NCBI RefSeq assembly: GCF_002135205.1
Contig: NZ_NEFZ01000001.1
Coordinates: forward strand, 372,001-436,000
Direction of reading: 5' to 3'
Source: Acinetobacter sp. ANC 4204
Lineage (GTDB): Bacteria; Pseudomonadota; Gammaproteobacteria; Pseudomonadales; Moraxellaceae
DNA: 64,000 nt
Both the position numbers and the translations under genes were made by a program. Shown here piece after piece: positions 37,209 through 46,564 of the stretch (within the stretch, counting starts at the first letter, position 1; every line of letters begins with the position of its first letter). Below the pieces are notes generated by a model. It saw only the letters and a program-made list of their open reading frames with translations, did no database searches and was not told the DNA's origin.

Positions 37209-37257
37209 ATGTAAAAACATCCAAGTAAGATATGGAGTAAGATCCTAGTAAGTTAAA

Positions 37258-38418
37258 TCACTGACTAATGTAATTATTGATCTTGGTTAAGTAGTCGGGA
37301 ATATCTTCAGCTATGAGCTTTCCATAGTGTTTATAAATCATGGATGTATCACTGTGGCCAAGCTGATCTGCGATCCATTCGGGTGGTACCTGCCCAGAAG
37401 ATAGTAATTGACTTGCAAATGTATGCCTCCCCTGGTTAATTCCACGATAGCGCACACTAGCCTTTTTTAAATGCCGTCTCCAAATGTAACGCAATTCATA
37501 ATAGTTAAAAGGTCGATCGTACTCTTGATTGATCCATACAAAATGTAGACGCGCTTGCCTATATGTTCTGTTATCTCGTTGTAGTACATCTACGTTTTGT
37601 CCATAGCGATTGCCTGTAATAGCAAATTGTCTACGCAGTGCCTGTATTGCAGGCTGTAATAGCTTTATTTCGCGCTTTCTACGCCTGTTCTTAGTTACCT
37701 TATACAATCCTTTAACATGGTTACGATTGATCTGTATTGTGCCCTTTTCGAGGTTGATGTCTTCCCATGCAATAGATATCTGTTCTGAAATAGATAAACC
37801 AGTCCAAAAAACACATGGCAATAAATTTTGTATGTCTTTGTTGGCCACAGTCCCCAAAATTATTGAAATTTCAGTTTTAGAGAATGGATCAGGCTCAAGA
37901 TTGTCTAATTGTTTAATAACAATATTTTCAAAAGGGTTATAAGGAATTTTATTCTCCTGTCGCCATAATTCATGAATAGATGCCAGTCGAGTGATCACTT
38001 CACGAATGGTTTTGGGTGCAAGCTTTTCTTTTAATTCATTAATCCATTTTTTCACGGCTGCCGTGTCGATGTCTTTCGGATGAATCATAGCCCAACGTGG
38101 CGTGACGTGTTTCTTGATGTGGCTGTAATAGCCGTCAAAGGTACTCGGTGCAACTTCCCAGCGGATCATTTCTTTATACTGCGCAATGTAGTAAGACATT
38201 TGATTCTTTTTCAAATGTCTTGAGTTGGGGAAATGCTTGGCTAAATTGAATTGGTCTAGCTCAATCTCAAGTTTAATTAAGTCAGCTAACTTTTTCGCTT
38301 TCTCAACGTTCTCTGGAGTGTATGGCCAGTTTAAAGTTTCTTTAATAATGGGCTCTGATGGATGTGTATTCATCCAAATTCGCATGCTTTTGCCACGAAT
38401 TTCTAATCCTGCAGACAT
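37258..38418 (-). CDS. int: Tyrosine recombinase (phage integrase)
   Basis: 386 residues: N-terminal arm-binding domain (RGKSMRIWMNTHPSEP), core-binding domain, and C-terminal catalytic domain. The nucleophile tyrosine is in LGHSDTSMIYKHYGKL and RHTFASQLLSSGQ gives the second arginine. The first catalytic arginine position reads TGLSISE, with Ser instead of Arg, and the usual HxLR reads NQGR. The start at 38418 has AGG seven bases ahead; an upstream TTG is rejected. The adjacent tRNA fragment is the att site. Confidence 0.9.
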   Translation of the reverse strand: MSAGLEIRGKSMRIWMNTHPSEPIIKETLNWPYTPENVEKAKKLADLIKLEIELDQFNLAKHFPNSRHLKKNQMSYYIAQYKEMIRWEVAPSTFDGYYSHIKKHVTPRWAMIHPKDIDTAAVKKWINELKEKLAPKTIREVITRLASIHELWRQENKIPYNPFENIVIKQLDNLEPDPFSKTEISIILGTVANKDIQNLLPCVFWTGLSISEQISIAWEDINLEKGTIQINRNHVKGLYKVTKNRRRKREIKLLQPAIQALRRQFAITGNRYGQNVDVLQRDNRTYRQARLHFVWINQEYDRPFNYYELRYIWRRHLKKASVRYRGINQGRHTFASQLLSSGQVPPEWIADQLGHSDTSMIYKHYGKLIAEDIPDYLTKINNYISQ

Positions 38419-38505
38419 GGAAAAACCTACATTTAAGTATTTCAAATATGAGTGATATTTTAGAGAGGTGCACCTCCGATCGGAGGTGCTTTAGAGGTGC
38501 TTTAC

Positions 38506-39279
38506 TTAGTTGAAAGGTAGCTCGTTTTGTTCGTCTATGCTGCTTCGAGCAATGAGTTCATTTTCTAAAGAGATTTTTAGATAAGGATCATCTGTTTTAC
38601 CAAGCAGGGAGTGTATGTCTTTATCCTCTAAATCTTTAATTGAAGTACCCTTAAACTTTCCATAAAAAATATGGGTTGGGTACCTCGCCATTTCAGAGAA
38701 TTCATACAGCTCTTCAAACGATGATATATCTGCTTCATGAACAATGGCCCCTAAAACAGAAAAGGTAGTCGTGCAATCACTTAATGCTGAGTGTGCAAAT
38801 CTTAGATCATGAGCCGTTTTCCCACGGTCAGAACTCACATAAAGTGCGACTGCTGACAAATTGTGAGCATCCAACTTAGGCCAAAGATATCTAGCCATCG
38901 CTAAAGTACAGATTGCCTTAATACCATTTGTAGAAGTGCCAGCACGATTAATCGCAGCAATGTCGTAATCAATGTTATGACCAATAAGGTATTGGACATT
39001 AAAATGACTAGGGAAACTGAATTCTGTATAAGGTACACATTTCGCTACATCTTCGTCGACAATATGGTGTACTGCCATTGCTCCTATACTAATCGGCTCA
39101 CTTGGTTTGTAGCGCTCTGTGAATTTTTCGGAGGGACTCAATAATAGCTCTGGAAATGTACCGAGAGCACTGGAATTTTTCACTATTTCAAGTGTAACAA
39201 ATTCAAGAGCTATACCTGCAGCTTCAATAATATCGCCATGTAGTTTATGAGTTTCAGTGTCAAAAATTAATGCCGTCAT
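38506..39279 (-). CDS. ExoX-like 3'-5' exonuclease (phage copy)
   Basis: About 257 residues. DEDDh nuclease: FDTETHKLHG, GHNIDYDIAAI, and an ExoIII with FAHSALSDC. It resembles the host protein at 30201-30899 block by block, including the ending with YGKFKGTSIKDL. Start at 39279 has GGA six bases ahead. Possible roles are DNA repair or nucleotide recycling in phage replication. Confidence 0.82.
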   Translation of the reverse strand: MTALIFDTETHKLHGDIIEAAGIALEFVTLEIVKNSSALGTFPELLLSPSEKFTERYKPSEPISIGAMAVHHIVDEDVAKCVPYTEFSFPSHFNVQYLIGHNIDYDIAAINRAGTSTNGIKAICTLAMARYLWPKLDAHNLSAVALYVSSDRGKTAHDLRFAHSALSDCTTTFSVLGAIVHEADISSFEELYEFSEMARYPTHIFYGKFKGTSIKDLEDKDIHSLLGKTDDPYLKISLENELIARSSIDEQNELPFN

Positions 39280-39281
39280 GA

Positions 39282-39479
39282 TTATTCCATCCACTGCACA
39301 CAGTTTTCAGTTTCGCACTTAGCTGCGATATGCCCATTTACTGCACTAATTTGATAACTCAATTTCCCTGCACTACAAATTGGGCAAGGCATTTCACCAC
39401 AAAAAGTTAGTTGTGGTTTTTGGGTACCATGTTTGTCTGTGATTGCTTGGCGGGCAATTGCGATCGCTTGAAAGTTCAT
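39282..39479 (-). CDS. Small zinc-ribbon phage protein
   Basis: 65 residues with CPICSAGKLSY and CETENC, forming a CxxC...CxxxxC zinc ribbon. The stop overlaps the next gene region, and the start overlaps the preceding frame by four bases (ATGA), so it is translationally coupled. Confidence 0.6.
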   Translation of the reverse strand: MNFQAIAIARQAITDKHGTQKPQLTFCGEMPCPICSAGKLSYQISAVNGHIAAKCETENCVQWME

Positions 39480-39805
39480 TTCGGTTGCTCCTGCCCCATT
39501 TCTTGAATATCGACATCCTCAATGAAGATATAGTTAATTTTGTGAAAGGATTCATTTTCCGCATTTGGTACAGTGTTTCTTTGCCAAGAATGATGAATAA
39601 CACCAAAAACATCGTTATTAGAATTTGCATATCCATTCAAGATAAGACGTCCTGCTGTGGCATAAATATCATCTGAATTCTTCACATCGAAGCCACAGTA
39701 ATTAACACTCTCAATATCCTCTGCGGTTGGGTTAGCTGCCCAATCCGCAAGTTCAATTTCTATTTCTGCTTCTACAGTGATCGTTACTAATTTTTTAATA
39801 CCCAT
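39476..39805 (-). CDS. Hypothetical phage protein
   Basis: 109 residues, acidic, with the N-terminus KKLVTITVEAEIEIELADW. Unknown. Overlaps both neighbours by one to four bases, like the other genes in this early operon. Confidence 0.5.
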   Translation of the reverse strand: MGIKKLVTITVEAEIEIELADWAANPTAEDIESVNYCGFDVKNSDDIYATAGRLILNGYANSNNDVFGVIHHSWQRNTVPNAENESFHKINYIFIEDVDIQEMGQEQPK

Positions 39806-40443
39806 TATGCCACCTGCTGAATTTGATTTTGTTTCATGGCTTCATTCAACTTTTGGATTCCGTTTAAGCCCTGCTCACGGATGATTTTTTTCACAAAGTT
39901 AAACTCTTTTAAGCATTCGTAACTAGTAAAGCCTGTATTACAGGTGAGCTTTGCATTACTACGTACACGTTCAAAACCTAGTGGAACATCAGCTAGTAAA
40001 ATATCGTTAAGTTCCTGATTAATTCCTTTCCAACGAGTTTTTAGACCATGACCACGATCGACTGTTAAAGTGCTACCAAATTTGAAATCGTTAAATGACA
40101 TTTTTGGCATTTGGAATTGCACAGGTACTGACATCACTTCTTCCGTTTCAGGATTGTAAAAATGACTATCCACCCCTAAATGCCATTCTTGCTCTAGTGG
40201 AATTAATATGTTTTTCAGGCAAATGATTAAATCGCCTTTATAAACTGAGTAAGCTACGTGCTCTGGAGTTTGTTCAGCATCTTCTAATCCAGTTTCAGTG
40301 CGGTGCTGTTCAACTGTTTCATTTACTTCATCGACACAGAATTCCATACTAAATTCATAAGGGCCCTGAGCAGCTGCATCTTGTTTCTGTTTCAGTTCAG
40401 CTTGGTGTTTCGCTCGAAGTGTATTTAATTTTTTTGGATTCAT
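39805..40443 (-). CDS. Hypothetical phage protein
   Basis: About 212 residues. No recognised motif. Start at 40443 has GGAGAG a few bases ahead and is preferred over an in-frame TTG at 40485. It may be involved in the recombination or replication stage, given its place between the nuclease gene and the other early genes, but that is position only. Confidence 0.5.
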   Translation of the reverse strand: MNPKKLNTLRAKHQAELKQKQDAAAQGPYEFSMEFCVDEVNETVEQHRTETGLEDAEQTPEHVAYSVYKGDLIICLKNILIPLEQEWHLGVDSHFYNPETEEVMSVPVQFQMPKMSFNDFKFGSTLTVDRGHGLKTRWKGINQELNDILLADVPLGFERVRSNAKLTCNTGFTSYECLKEFNFVKKIIREQGLNGIQKLNEAMKQNQIQQVA

Positions 40444-40528
40444 TGCTTCTCTCCAAGCATCAAAATTACAGAAGAAACCATGCAAGAAAAGACCAGGTTC
40501 AGGAACAAGGCATTCTTGAAATTGAAAT

Positions 40529-40843
40529 TCACGCTGTTAACTCCTTTTGATCTAACTCACAACGGCATCTGCCAATACGGAAATATTCAATAGGACCAGG
40601 TGCATCCTTTGGAGTAATTTCAAAACGATAAAGTTTGTAAGTACGAACTTGAGCTTTTACCGTAATATCATCACCAGTAATTTCGGTGATTTTTCCGCTG
40701 TGCGCTTTTTGACTCACAGCGATAGCGCCATTTCCTATACTTTTACGCTTTTGGATCATGAAGTTAACTTCATCACCTACTTGGTAGGCTTCAAAATTCG
40801 GTAGGATTAAACCGCCACAATTACAAAGATATTTAGACATCAT
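40529..40843 (-). CDS. Hypothetical phage protein
   Basis: 104 residues opening with CNCGG; a cysteine pair also closes the protein (RCRCE). Could bind a metal. Function unknown. One base after the next upstream gene. Confidence 0.5.
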   Translation of the reverse strand: MMSKYLCNCGGLILPNFEAYQVGDEVNFMIQKRKSIGNGAIAVSQKAHSGKITEITGDDITVKAQVRTYKLYRFEITPKDAPGPIEYFRIGRCRCELDQKELTA

Positions 40844-41332
40844 TTAACCCTCCAAGCCTTGTTCTTTACGGGCTTTTTGTTCTTCACGCTCATATATTTC
40901 TTCTGAAATTTTTATGGCCTGTTCGGCTGCGCCCTTCATATCAGTAGCGAAGATCCAGTCTAGTTGATACCAACCGCCAATTGAACATGATCGAAATTCC
41001 CCTTTCTCATCAAACTCAATATTCCTAGGAATTGAAGATTCGACCAGGATTAAGAACTCAAGATCCCCGCAATAGAATGCAAGTTGCTGTGCATGTTCTT
41101 CATTCCAGTCTCTGTCTGTATATTCCAAAATGCTTTCTATTAAGCTCTTTAACTGTGGGTGTTTTTCAATTAAATCACCTGCATTACAATCCATAGAACT
41201 TAAAAAATCTTCAAATTTTTCTGGTACTGAATGGCTCACTGATAATGTAGGAACATGCAAAATTGCTTCAAATCTTACATTTTGATCAAACATTTGTTCT
41301 GCTAATTCACGTGGAAATTTTTGATTATTCAT
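40844..41332 (-). CDS. Hypothetical phage protein
   Basis: 162 residues, acidic. No recognised family. Directly adjacent to its neighbours (no gap), so it belongs to the early operon. Confidence 0.5.
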   Translation of the reverse strand: MNNQKFPRELAEQMFDQNVRFEAILHVPTLSVSHSVPEKFEDFLSSMDCNAGDLIEKHPQLKSLIESILEYTDRDWNEEHAQQLAFYCGDLEFLILVESSIPRNIEFDEKGEFRSCSIGGWYQLDWIFATDMKGAAEQAIKISEEIYEREEQKARKEQGLEG

Positions 41333-41334
41333 GA

Positions 41335-41562
41335 TTAGGCTCCTAAAACTGCGTTGCTGGGAATATTAGCTATCATAGAAACTTGACGGATTGCCCAACG
41401 CTTGCGGTGTTCAATGTCACTTGCAGTTAAAGCCACTGAATCTTTAAAGTTCGCCTGACGTTTAAAACTGGTATGCGGATGTGTCTTTTTCATCTTGAAG
41501 AAATTAGGATGAATTAATTCGGGTGTAAGCACTGCATTTGATTTGAAGGATTTCTTCAGCAT
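41335..41562 (-). CDS. Hypothetical small phage protein
   Basis: 75 residues, basic. Overlaps the next gene's stop. Unknown. Confidence 0.45.
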   Translation of the reverse strand: MLKKSFKSNAVLTPELIHPNFFKMKKTHPHTSFKRQANFKDSVALTASDIEHRKRWAIRQVSMIANIPSNAVLGA

Positions 41563-41993
41563 GATTGATCCTCCGCTTTTACTGGTTCAAATTCAAAGTC
41601 TTCATCTCGTACATAGTTTTCAAAATAAAGCTTTGTGATTTCGAAGCAGTCTGATAGCCAACCCTCTTCATGAAAAATAGAATTCACGCCATATTTTTCA
41701 TGTAAGGAATTAGAGTTATTTTGACAGCACCACCAAAATACTTTTGTTCCAATCATTTTTAAGATTACCGCGACGATATCGCTGTTGTTTTCTTCAAGAC
41801 GAGATTGATGTCCTGACCAAAACTTATTATGTCCGTGTAATTCCTCGTCAATACATTTGATGACTACAGTGAATTCCAGTTCACATGTATCCTCATGCCA
41901 ATGGTTTAATTTCACTTTATATGTACGGGGTTCACACTGCAGATATACTGGAATTTCCGCTTGTGAGCTTTCTACGCTAGAATCGTTTTGCAT
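41556..41993 (-). CDS. Hypothetical phage protein
   Basis: About 145 residues; GGAG nine bases before the ATG at 41993 favours it over an upstream ATG. Acidic tail. Unknown. Confidence 0.5.
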   Translation of the reverse strand: MQNDSSVESSQAEIPVYLQCEPRTYKVKLNHWHEDTCELEFTVVIKCIDEELHGHNKFWSGHQSRLEENNSDIVAVILKMIGTKVFWWCCQNNSNSLHEKYGVNSIFHEEGWLSDCFEITKLYFENYVRDEDFEFEPVKAEDQSC

Positions 41994-42067
41994 TTTTTGG
42001 TTCTCCAACTGATTGATGTGACACATACAGGAGTGGCCGCTTCTGTATGTGTGCTTGTTAAATTGAA

Positions 42068-42667
42068 TTAATGAATTGGATGCTGAGTTTTTTTTGACTG
42101 TTCTGATTCAGTCTTATCCGACATAAGCGCAGCTAAAATCATAAGTTTCAAAATTTCAGGCATCTCAGGTTTAAATTGTTTTTGCTTTGGAAATTGCGGA
42201 AGTTTTAGCTGCTCGTAAAATTCATTCGCATACGCCCATTGGTGGATACGTTGCTCTTTAAGATTTCCTCTTTTTGAATGAAATTCCTTATGTTTTTTAC
42301 AGTATTCGACACCAGACATAATTTCTTTATCATCAAATACAACTATGATTTCTTTGCCATGCTCAGGAAGCGTTTTTATGTCGTGAAAAATAGGATTCAA
42401 TTTTGGCTCAGCAGGAATTGCTTCTATTTGCACACGGAATGTTTCTGAATTTGACTCTTTTAAAATGGCAGTGGCAAAGTTATAAACGCTACTTAAAAAT
42501 GAATCTTGTTGCCCACCGATGCCCGCTGGATAGCCAATTGTGTGCATTAGTTCATCTCGTTTAATCTCCTGGTCAACCAAACGATTTGATAAGTAATGAG
42601 CAACATCTGAAGAAACTGGTAGCGTTGCCTTAATGCATGCAGGTGTATAAATATTAAGTTGATACAT
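42068..42667 (-). CDS. Hypothetical phage protein
   Basis: 199 residues. Central HDIKTLPEHGKEIIVVFDD and VEYCKKHKEF segments; no family recognised. Clean start with AAAGGAAAA upstream. It lies just downstream of the primase gene. Confidence 0.5.
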   Translation of the reverse strand: MYQLNIYTPACIKATLPVSSDVAHYLSNRLVDQEIKRDELMHTIGYPAGIGGQQDSFLSSVYNFATAILKESNSETFRVQIEAIPAEPKLNPIFHDIKTLPEHGKEIIVVFDDKEIMSGVEYCKKHKEFHSKRGNLKEQRIHQWAYANEFYEQLKLPQFPKQKQFKPEMPEILKLMILAALMSDKTESEQSKKTQHPIH

Positions 42668-42690
42668 AGTATTTTCCTTTAAAGTTGGGA

Positions 42691-45423
42691 TTAGTCCCGT
42701 TGTGATGTTGGTTTTTCAAAGATCCAACAGCGTTTGGTGGTACTGCTAATTTTGCTTTGTATGGCCTTATTTGCTTCAACAAAGCGGTAGTGCAAACTGT
42801 GGCGTAGCGCATTTTGAAGTTCATTTACTTCAGGCAGTGGATAGCGGTAATCCGCTGCAACTTTGTATAAATGCGCAAAATTAATTGCGAACCAATCTGG
42901 TCTGGCTGAGTGATTCAGTACTGTATCGTGGTGAGTTGGGGTCTTGATTGCATCTTCCATTTCTTCGACGGTGTTCCAGAAGTTTTGGACAATGATTGGA
43001 TCTGACTTGAGTACCTTGTCTCGGTTCTGCGTCATATCAAACAATTCATCACGCACTTTGTGTTGCATATCGTCTTGAATTAAGTCTTTTAAAACGTGAG
43101 TACACATAGCATCAAATAACGACAACATTTGTGCATGGTTATGAATCACACGCGAACTTTTAACGTTATATTTCTCTTGATGTAGAATTTCGTCGTATTT
43201 CTCCATACCCAAACGGTAGGATTCGAGTATGGCTTTTTCCTTTTCGATACAAAGTAGAATGAACTGGCTGATTTGAGCCTGTTCGTATCGTTCAAGGTTA
43301 CGAGAGGCGTATAAGCCTTTTTTAGACATTTGCTCTTTGGTGAATTTGTACTGAACAATACGTCCCATCACTGCTTCTGTAGACACAATTTCAGCATTTT
43401 GGCTGATCACTAAAGTGCCCATAAATGGGGGTTCATAGGTTTCATTCCCGCCATTTTTAACCCCTTTCGCACCCAGTGAACCGTTGTCATATAAGGTTTT
43501 TAGTGCATTCCAATCGAATTGTTTTACTGTACCTTTATCCCCTTCACGATCTGACTCGAGTAAAACTACAGGTAAGTTAGAAACCTGTCTGAAGGTTCGT
43601 AGTAAGCCTGATATGGATGATTTACTTGGATCGATACCTTCATAATTTGAGCGACCGAATAACTTCCATAAAAATGAAAGCAAAGTCGATTTACCAGTTC
43701 CTGGTTCACCCACCAATTCTATAAATGGAAATGATTTATGCATGCCTCGGATTTGCTGTGCAAAAAGACTTCCAAAAAATGCCGTTAATGCCACCATGCC
43801 ACGAACATCGTATGCATCGAGCAGATCCTTGACCCAAGCATCGGTGTAGTCACTGGCATTGTTGTTGATTTCTAATTGAAACGGTGCACGTGCTTTAAGG
43901 TTCGTTTTACGTGGAAGTTCAAAATATTCCTCTTTATTGATTTTAAAACGTCGACCGTTTTGAACCGCAATGTCACACAAAACATAGGTTTGATGTTCTT
44001 TGTGGTACCCCACGTAATTGATTAATTCGACACGTTTAATGTCTCGAAGTTCTCGCTTAAGAAATGCGAGCAACTGCTTACTATTACCCTCATAAAATAC
44101 ACCCGGTGCAATGTGCGTTAGTCGTTCACCGAATGCACCTGCGGATGTGATTTGTGATGACGTAAAAGTATTTTTTATCGTTTGGCCACCGCGTGGAAAA
44201 TCCACTTTGAAAAAATATGAAGCTTCATCAATTTCCTTTTGATACTGGTAATACAGGCCATAGGGACGGCATTCCATCATAATTTCTACTGTTGAAGCAT
44301 GTTCTAATGCTGAATCTCTGCGCTCGGCAATGAGTAGATCTTTTTCTTCTTGTGCCCAGTCTGCATTGTCATCTGTAGCATGTAGACCTTTCATGTAATC
44401 GTCATATTTGTCCATGTCCAACTTGAACCAATACACTTGATTTTTAAAGTCAAAGGGAAAAGATTTCATGCCTTTGTACTTGTAAATAAGTATGCCTTTA
44501 TCTACGGCTTTCTCTGCTACAAGTAATGCACCGTAATATTTATAGGTTTCTAAGTCGCTAAATTTTAAGCGGTCTTGTTTGTAAAGATCATTCCAGTCCT
44601 GCTTTTTTCGTCCACCCGGTGGCAAAGCAACTTCACACTCGAACCCATCTGCTTGTGCAAGTTCAATATTTTTAAAAATACCTTTATGACCTGCTTCGTC
44701 GTTGTCAAAAGCCCATACGAGTTTAGGAAACGATATCCCTGCTTCAGTACATTTTTGTGCAATTTCATTTAAAAAAATGGAAGGATAATTACCACTACTT
44801 AAAGCTGAAAAACTGGTAATACCTGAAAGCCATAAGGCGATGGTGTCGAAAATACCTTCAGTGATGTAAATTTCTTTCGATTCTAAATAATTGGTATTTG
44901 GTGTGAGCCAAGCATGCCCCATTGATGACCAATCTTCTTTAAAAGTCGTTTTAGGCAAGACTTCCTGTTGATCCAATACACGTTGCCACCATCCCTCGTT
45001 GCCTTGTTCATCCGTAATGGGAAAACGTAAGGTTATTGATGTGGTTTTTTTAGGTTTATAGCGGGTAATGGATTCTTGTGCATATAAGCCTTTTAATTGA
45101 TCTAATGGAAACCCTCGTTCCTCAATTAGATATGCATTTACAGTACGTAAGGGATCTTCAGGTGTCGGTTCAAATCGTTTTTCCCACTTTTCAAACAATT
45201 CTGGGAAAAGATCTCGAACATGATTTTCATGTCCACATTCATTTTTACGTGGACAGAAAACTATCCAAGGTTCTTCGGCAAATGCCCAAGCTGATGATTC
45301 TTTGTGGTTACAGTCAGGACATCTGCCGCGAAGCTTGTCCCCATTTTTAGACGGTTTACGTTTAAAGCCATAAACTTGCTCAAGTTTCTGTTCAACTTGT
45401 CTTTGTGTTTCTGGGAACATCAT
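42691..45423 (-). CDS. Phage primase-helicase
   Basis: About 910 residues. N-terminal zinc-binding domain (CPDC...CPRKNECGH, about 36-64) then a Toprim domain (EGIFDTIAL; WAFDNDEAG, metal-binding). The C-terminal half is a superfamily helicase with Walker A GEPGTGKST (about 576) and VVLLESDREGD as the next motif. This is the phage replication protein (gene A/alpha-type role in P2-like phages). Start: an in-frame TTG (45432) lies near an AAGG, so the ATG at 45423 is only preferred. Confidence 0.88.
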   Translation of the reverse strand: MMFPETQRQVEQKLEQVYGFKRKPSKNGDKLRGRCPDCNHKESSAWAFAEEPWIVFCPRKNECGHENHVRDLFPELFEKWEKRFEPTPEDPLRTVNAYLIEERGFPLDQLKGLYAQESITRYKPKKTTSITLRFPITDEQGNEGWWQRVLDQQEVLPKTTFKEDWSSMGHAWLTPNTNYLESKEIYITEGIFDTIALWLSGITSFSALSSGNYPSIFLNEIAQKCTEAGISFPKLVWAFDNDEAGHKGIFKNIELAQADGFECEVALPPGGRKKQDWNDLYKQDRLKFSDLETYKYYGALLVAEKAVDKGILIYKYKGMKSFPFDFKNQVYWFKLDMDKYDDYMKGLHATDDNADWAQEEKDLLIAERRDSALEHASTVEIMMECRPYGLYYQYQKEIDEASYFFKVDFPRGGQTIKNTFTSSQITSAGAFGERLTHIAPGVFYEGNSKQLLAFLKRELRDIKRVELINYVGYHKEHQTYVLCDIAVQNGRRFKINKEEYFELPRKTNLKARAPFQLEINNNASDYTDAWVKDLLDAYDVRGMVALTAFFGSLFAQQIRGMHKSFPFIELVGEPGTGKSTLLSFLWKLFGRSNYEGIDPSKSSISGLLRTFRQVSNLPVVLLESDREGDKGTVKQFDWNALKTLYDNGSLGAKGVKNGGNETYEPPFMGTLVISQNAEIVSTEAVMGRIVQYKFTKEQMSKKGLYASRNLERYEQAQISQFILLCIEKEKAILESYRLGMEKYDEILHQEKYNVKSSRVIHNHAQMLSLFDAMCTHVLKDLIQDDMQHKVRDELFDMTQNRDKVLKSDPIIVQNFWNTVEEMEDAIKTPTHHDTVLNHSARPDWFAINFAHLYKVAADYRYPLPEVNELQNALRHSLHYRFVEANKAIQSKISSTTKRCWIFEKPTSQRD

Positions 45424-45437
45424 TTGATTCAATTGCC

Positions 45438-45623
45438 TTAAAAATACTGTTTCTTGGACTTTGATTTAAGTTCTTGGCCGACGAGCTTTAATAGTCGCTC
45501 TTTAAGACGTGCACTAAGCAGATAGTGAATCGCTTCTTCATCAGTTTCGAAACCCATTAAATTCTTTACTTCTTGAATGACCTCAAGTTCTTGATCACTA
45601 AAGAAAACGGGTTGAGATGGCAT
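45438..45623 (-). CDS. Small phage protein, possible ribbon-helix-helix
   Basis: 61 residues; pattern SQPVFFSDQELEVIQEVKNL followed by TDEEAIHYLLSARLK looks like a strand-helix-helix. AAGGAG precedes the start at 45623. One of three similar small genes in a row. Confidence 0.5.
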   Translation of the reverse strand: MPSQPVFFSDQELEVIQEVKNLMGFETDEEAIHYLLSARLKERLLKLVGQELKSKSKKQYF

Positions 45624-45634
45624 GTTCAGCTCCT

Positions 45635-45853
45635 TCAAAGGTGGTCTAAAACGCCTTTCTGAAAGCCTTCATTTTGATATTGTTCAACAGGTTCTTCGTT
45701 GACTAGTTCAAAAGCCTGCTTCATTGCCATTTGACGAAGAAGTATGCCAACTGGAATACCAGTCATTTTTGACAGAATGGTGAATAGATCCAATTCATCA
45801 TTGGTGAGATTGACGTTTTTACGATTGGTACGTTTTGGATTGATCAAAGACAT
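45635..45853 (-). CDS. Small phage protein, possible ribbon-helix-helix
   Basis: 72 residues: NVNLTNDELDLFTILSKMTG, then a helix with LLRQMAMKQA. Likely DNA binding. Possible early regulator. Confidence 0.5.
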   Translation of the reverse strand: MSLINPKRTNRKNVNLTNDELDLFTILSKMTGIPVGILLRQMAMKQAFELVNEEPVEQYQNEGFQKGVLDHL

Positions 45854-45867
45854 TGTCAGCTCCTGTT

Positions 45868-46056
45868 TTATTTAGTGTTACTTGTTTTTCCTTGAAAATA
45901 TGTTTGCACGATCAAGTTTGAACGGCTCATATCGGTTTTCTCTGCTTGTTGGTCAAGTGAGTCGACTTCTGCTTTGGGCAAATAGATAGTGCAGCGTACA
46001 CGGCCACCAGGTACTTTTTTCGCTCGCAACTTTGTGGGTGAATTTGATGTGTTCAT
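45868..46056 (-). CDS. Ribbon-helix-helix (CopG-like) phage protein
   Basis: 62 residues; VRCTIYLPKAEVDSLDQQAEKTDMSRSN is a good ribbon-helix-helix. First gene on the early operon side of the switch, so a Cox/Cro-like regulator is possible. Confidence 0.6.
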   Translation of the reverse strand: MNTSNSPTKLRAKKVPGGRVRCTIYLPKAEVDSLDQQAEKTDMSRSNLIVQTYFQGKTSNTK

Positions 46057-46071
46057 ACAGTATTCTACGGT

Positions 46072-46104
46072 TATAGTGATGTGCTATGACCCACTATAGC
46101 ACAT
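46072..46104. promoter_or_regulatory. Operator of the lysogeny switch
   Basis: Between divergent genes: ATGTGCTAT-N8-ATAGCACAT (46079-46104), perfect 9-bp arms, and an overlapping TATAGTG...CACTATA pair (46072-46098). The repeated GTGCTAT-type half-sites look like a repressor operator. Confidence 0.7.
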
Positions 46105-46140
46105 ATTTTATTTCTTTCAATGTTCATCGGGAATATATTT

Positions 46141-46491
46141 ATGCCTAACCTCGACCCTAATATTGGGATTGAAATTGGAAAACGATTTAAGGAAGAGTTA
46201 GAAAACAAAAATCTGAAAGCTAAGACGCTATCTAGAGAAATTGGTGCCAGTGACAATACACTCGGGGTCTATGTACGTGGAAATGTTCCTGATCAATGGG
46301 CTTACCTGCACAACCTACACCATCAGGGTGTAGATATTCGTTATGTGCTGCTTGGCATAGATCCCGATTATGCTGGCTTGACCAGTGAGGAAAGTTTGCT
46401 ATTGAAGGCTTATAGACAGCTTAGTCCTGAAGCCCAAAGTGCATTGCTCGATTTAAGCACTGTATATGCCAAAGAAACAGAAAAGGATTAA
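46141..46491 (+). CDS. Phage repressor (HTH)
   Basis: About 116 residues. KAKTLSREIGASDNTLGVYVRG is a helix-turn-helix, followed by a C-terminal region LTSEESLLLKAYRQLSPEAQSALL as in Acinetobacter phage C-like repressors. Divergent from the early genes; binds the operator at 46072-46104 presumably. Preferred start at 46141. Confidence 0.75.
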   Translation: MPNLDPNIGIEIGKRFKEELENKNLKAKTLSREIGASDNTLGVYVRGNVPDQWAYLHNLHHQGVDIRYVLLGIDPDYAGLTSEESLLLKAYRQLSPEAQSALLDLSTVYAKETEKD

Positions 46492-46501
46492 TTTTTGCAC
46501 T

Positions 46502-46531
46502 AAAAAGCCCATCAAAATTGATGGGCTTTTT
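46502..46531 (+). terminator. Rho-independent terminator after the repressor
   Basis: AAAAAGCCCATCA...TGATGGGCTTTTT with following T's. Confidence 0.9.
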
Positions 46532-46564
46532 TAACACTAAGATTATTGTGCTTAGGCTTTGGAT

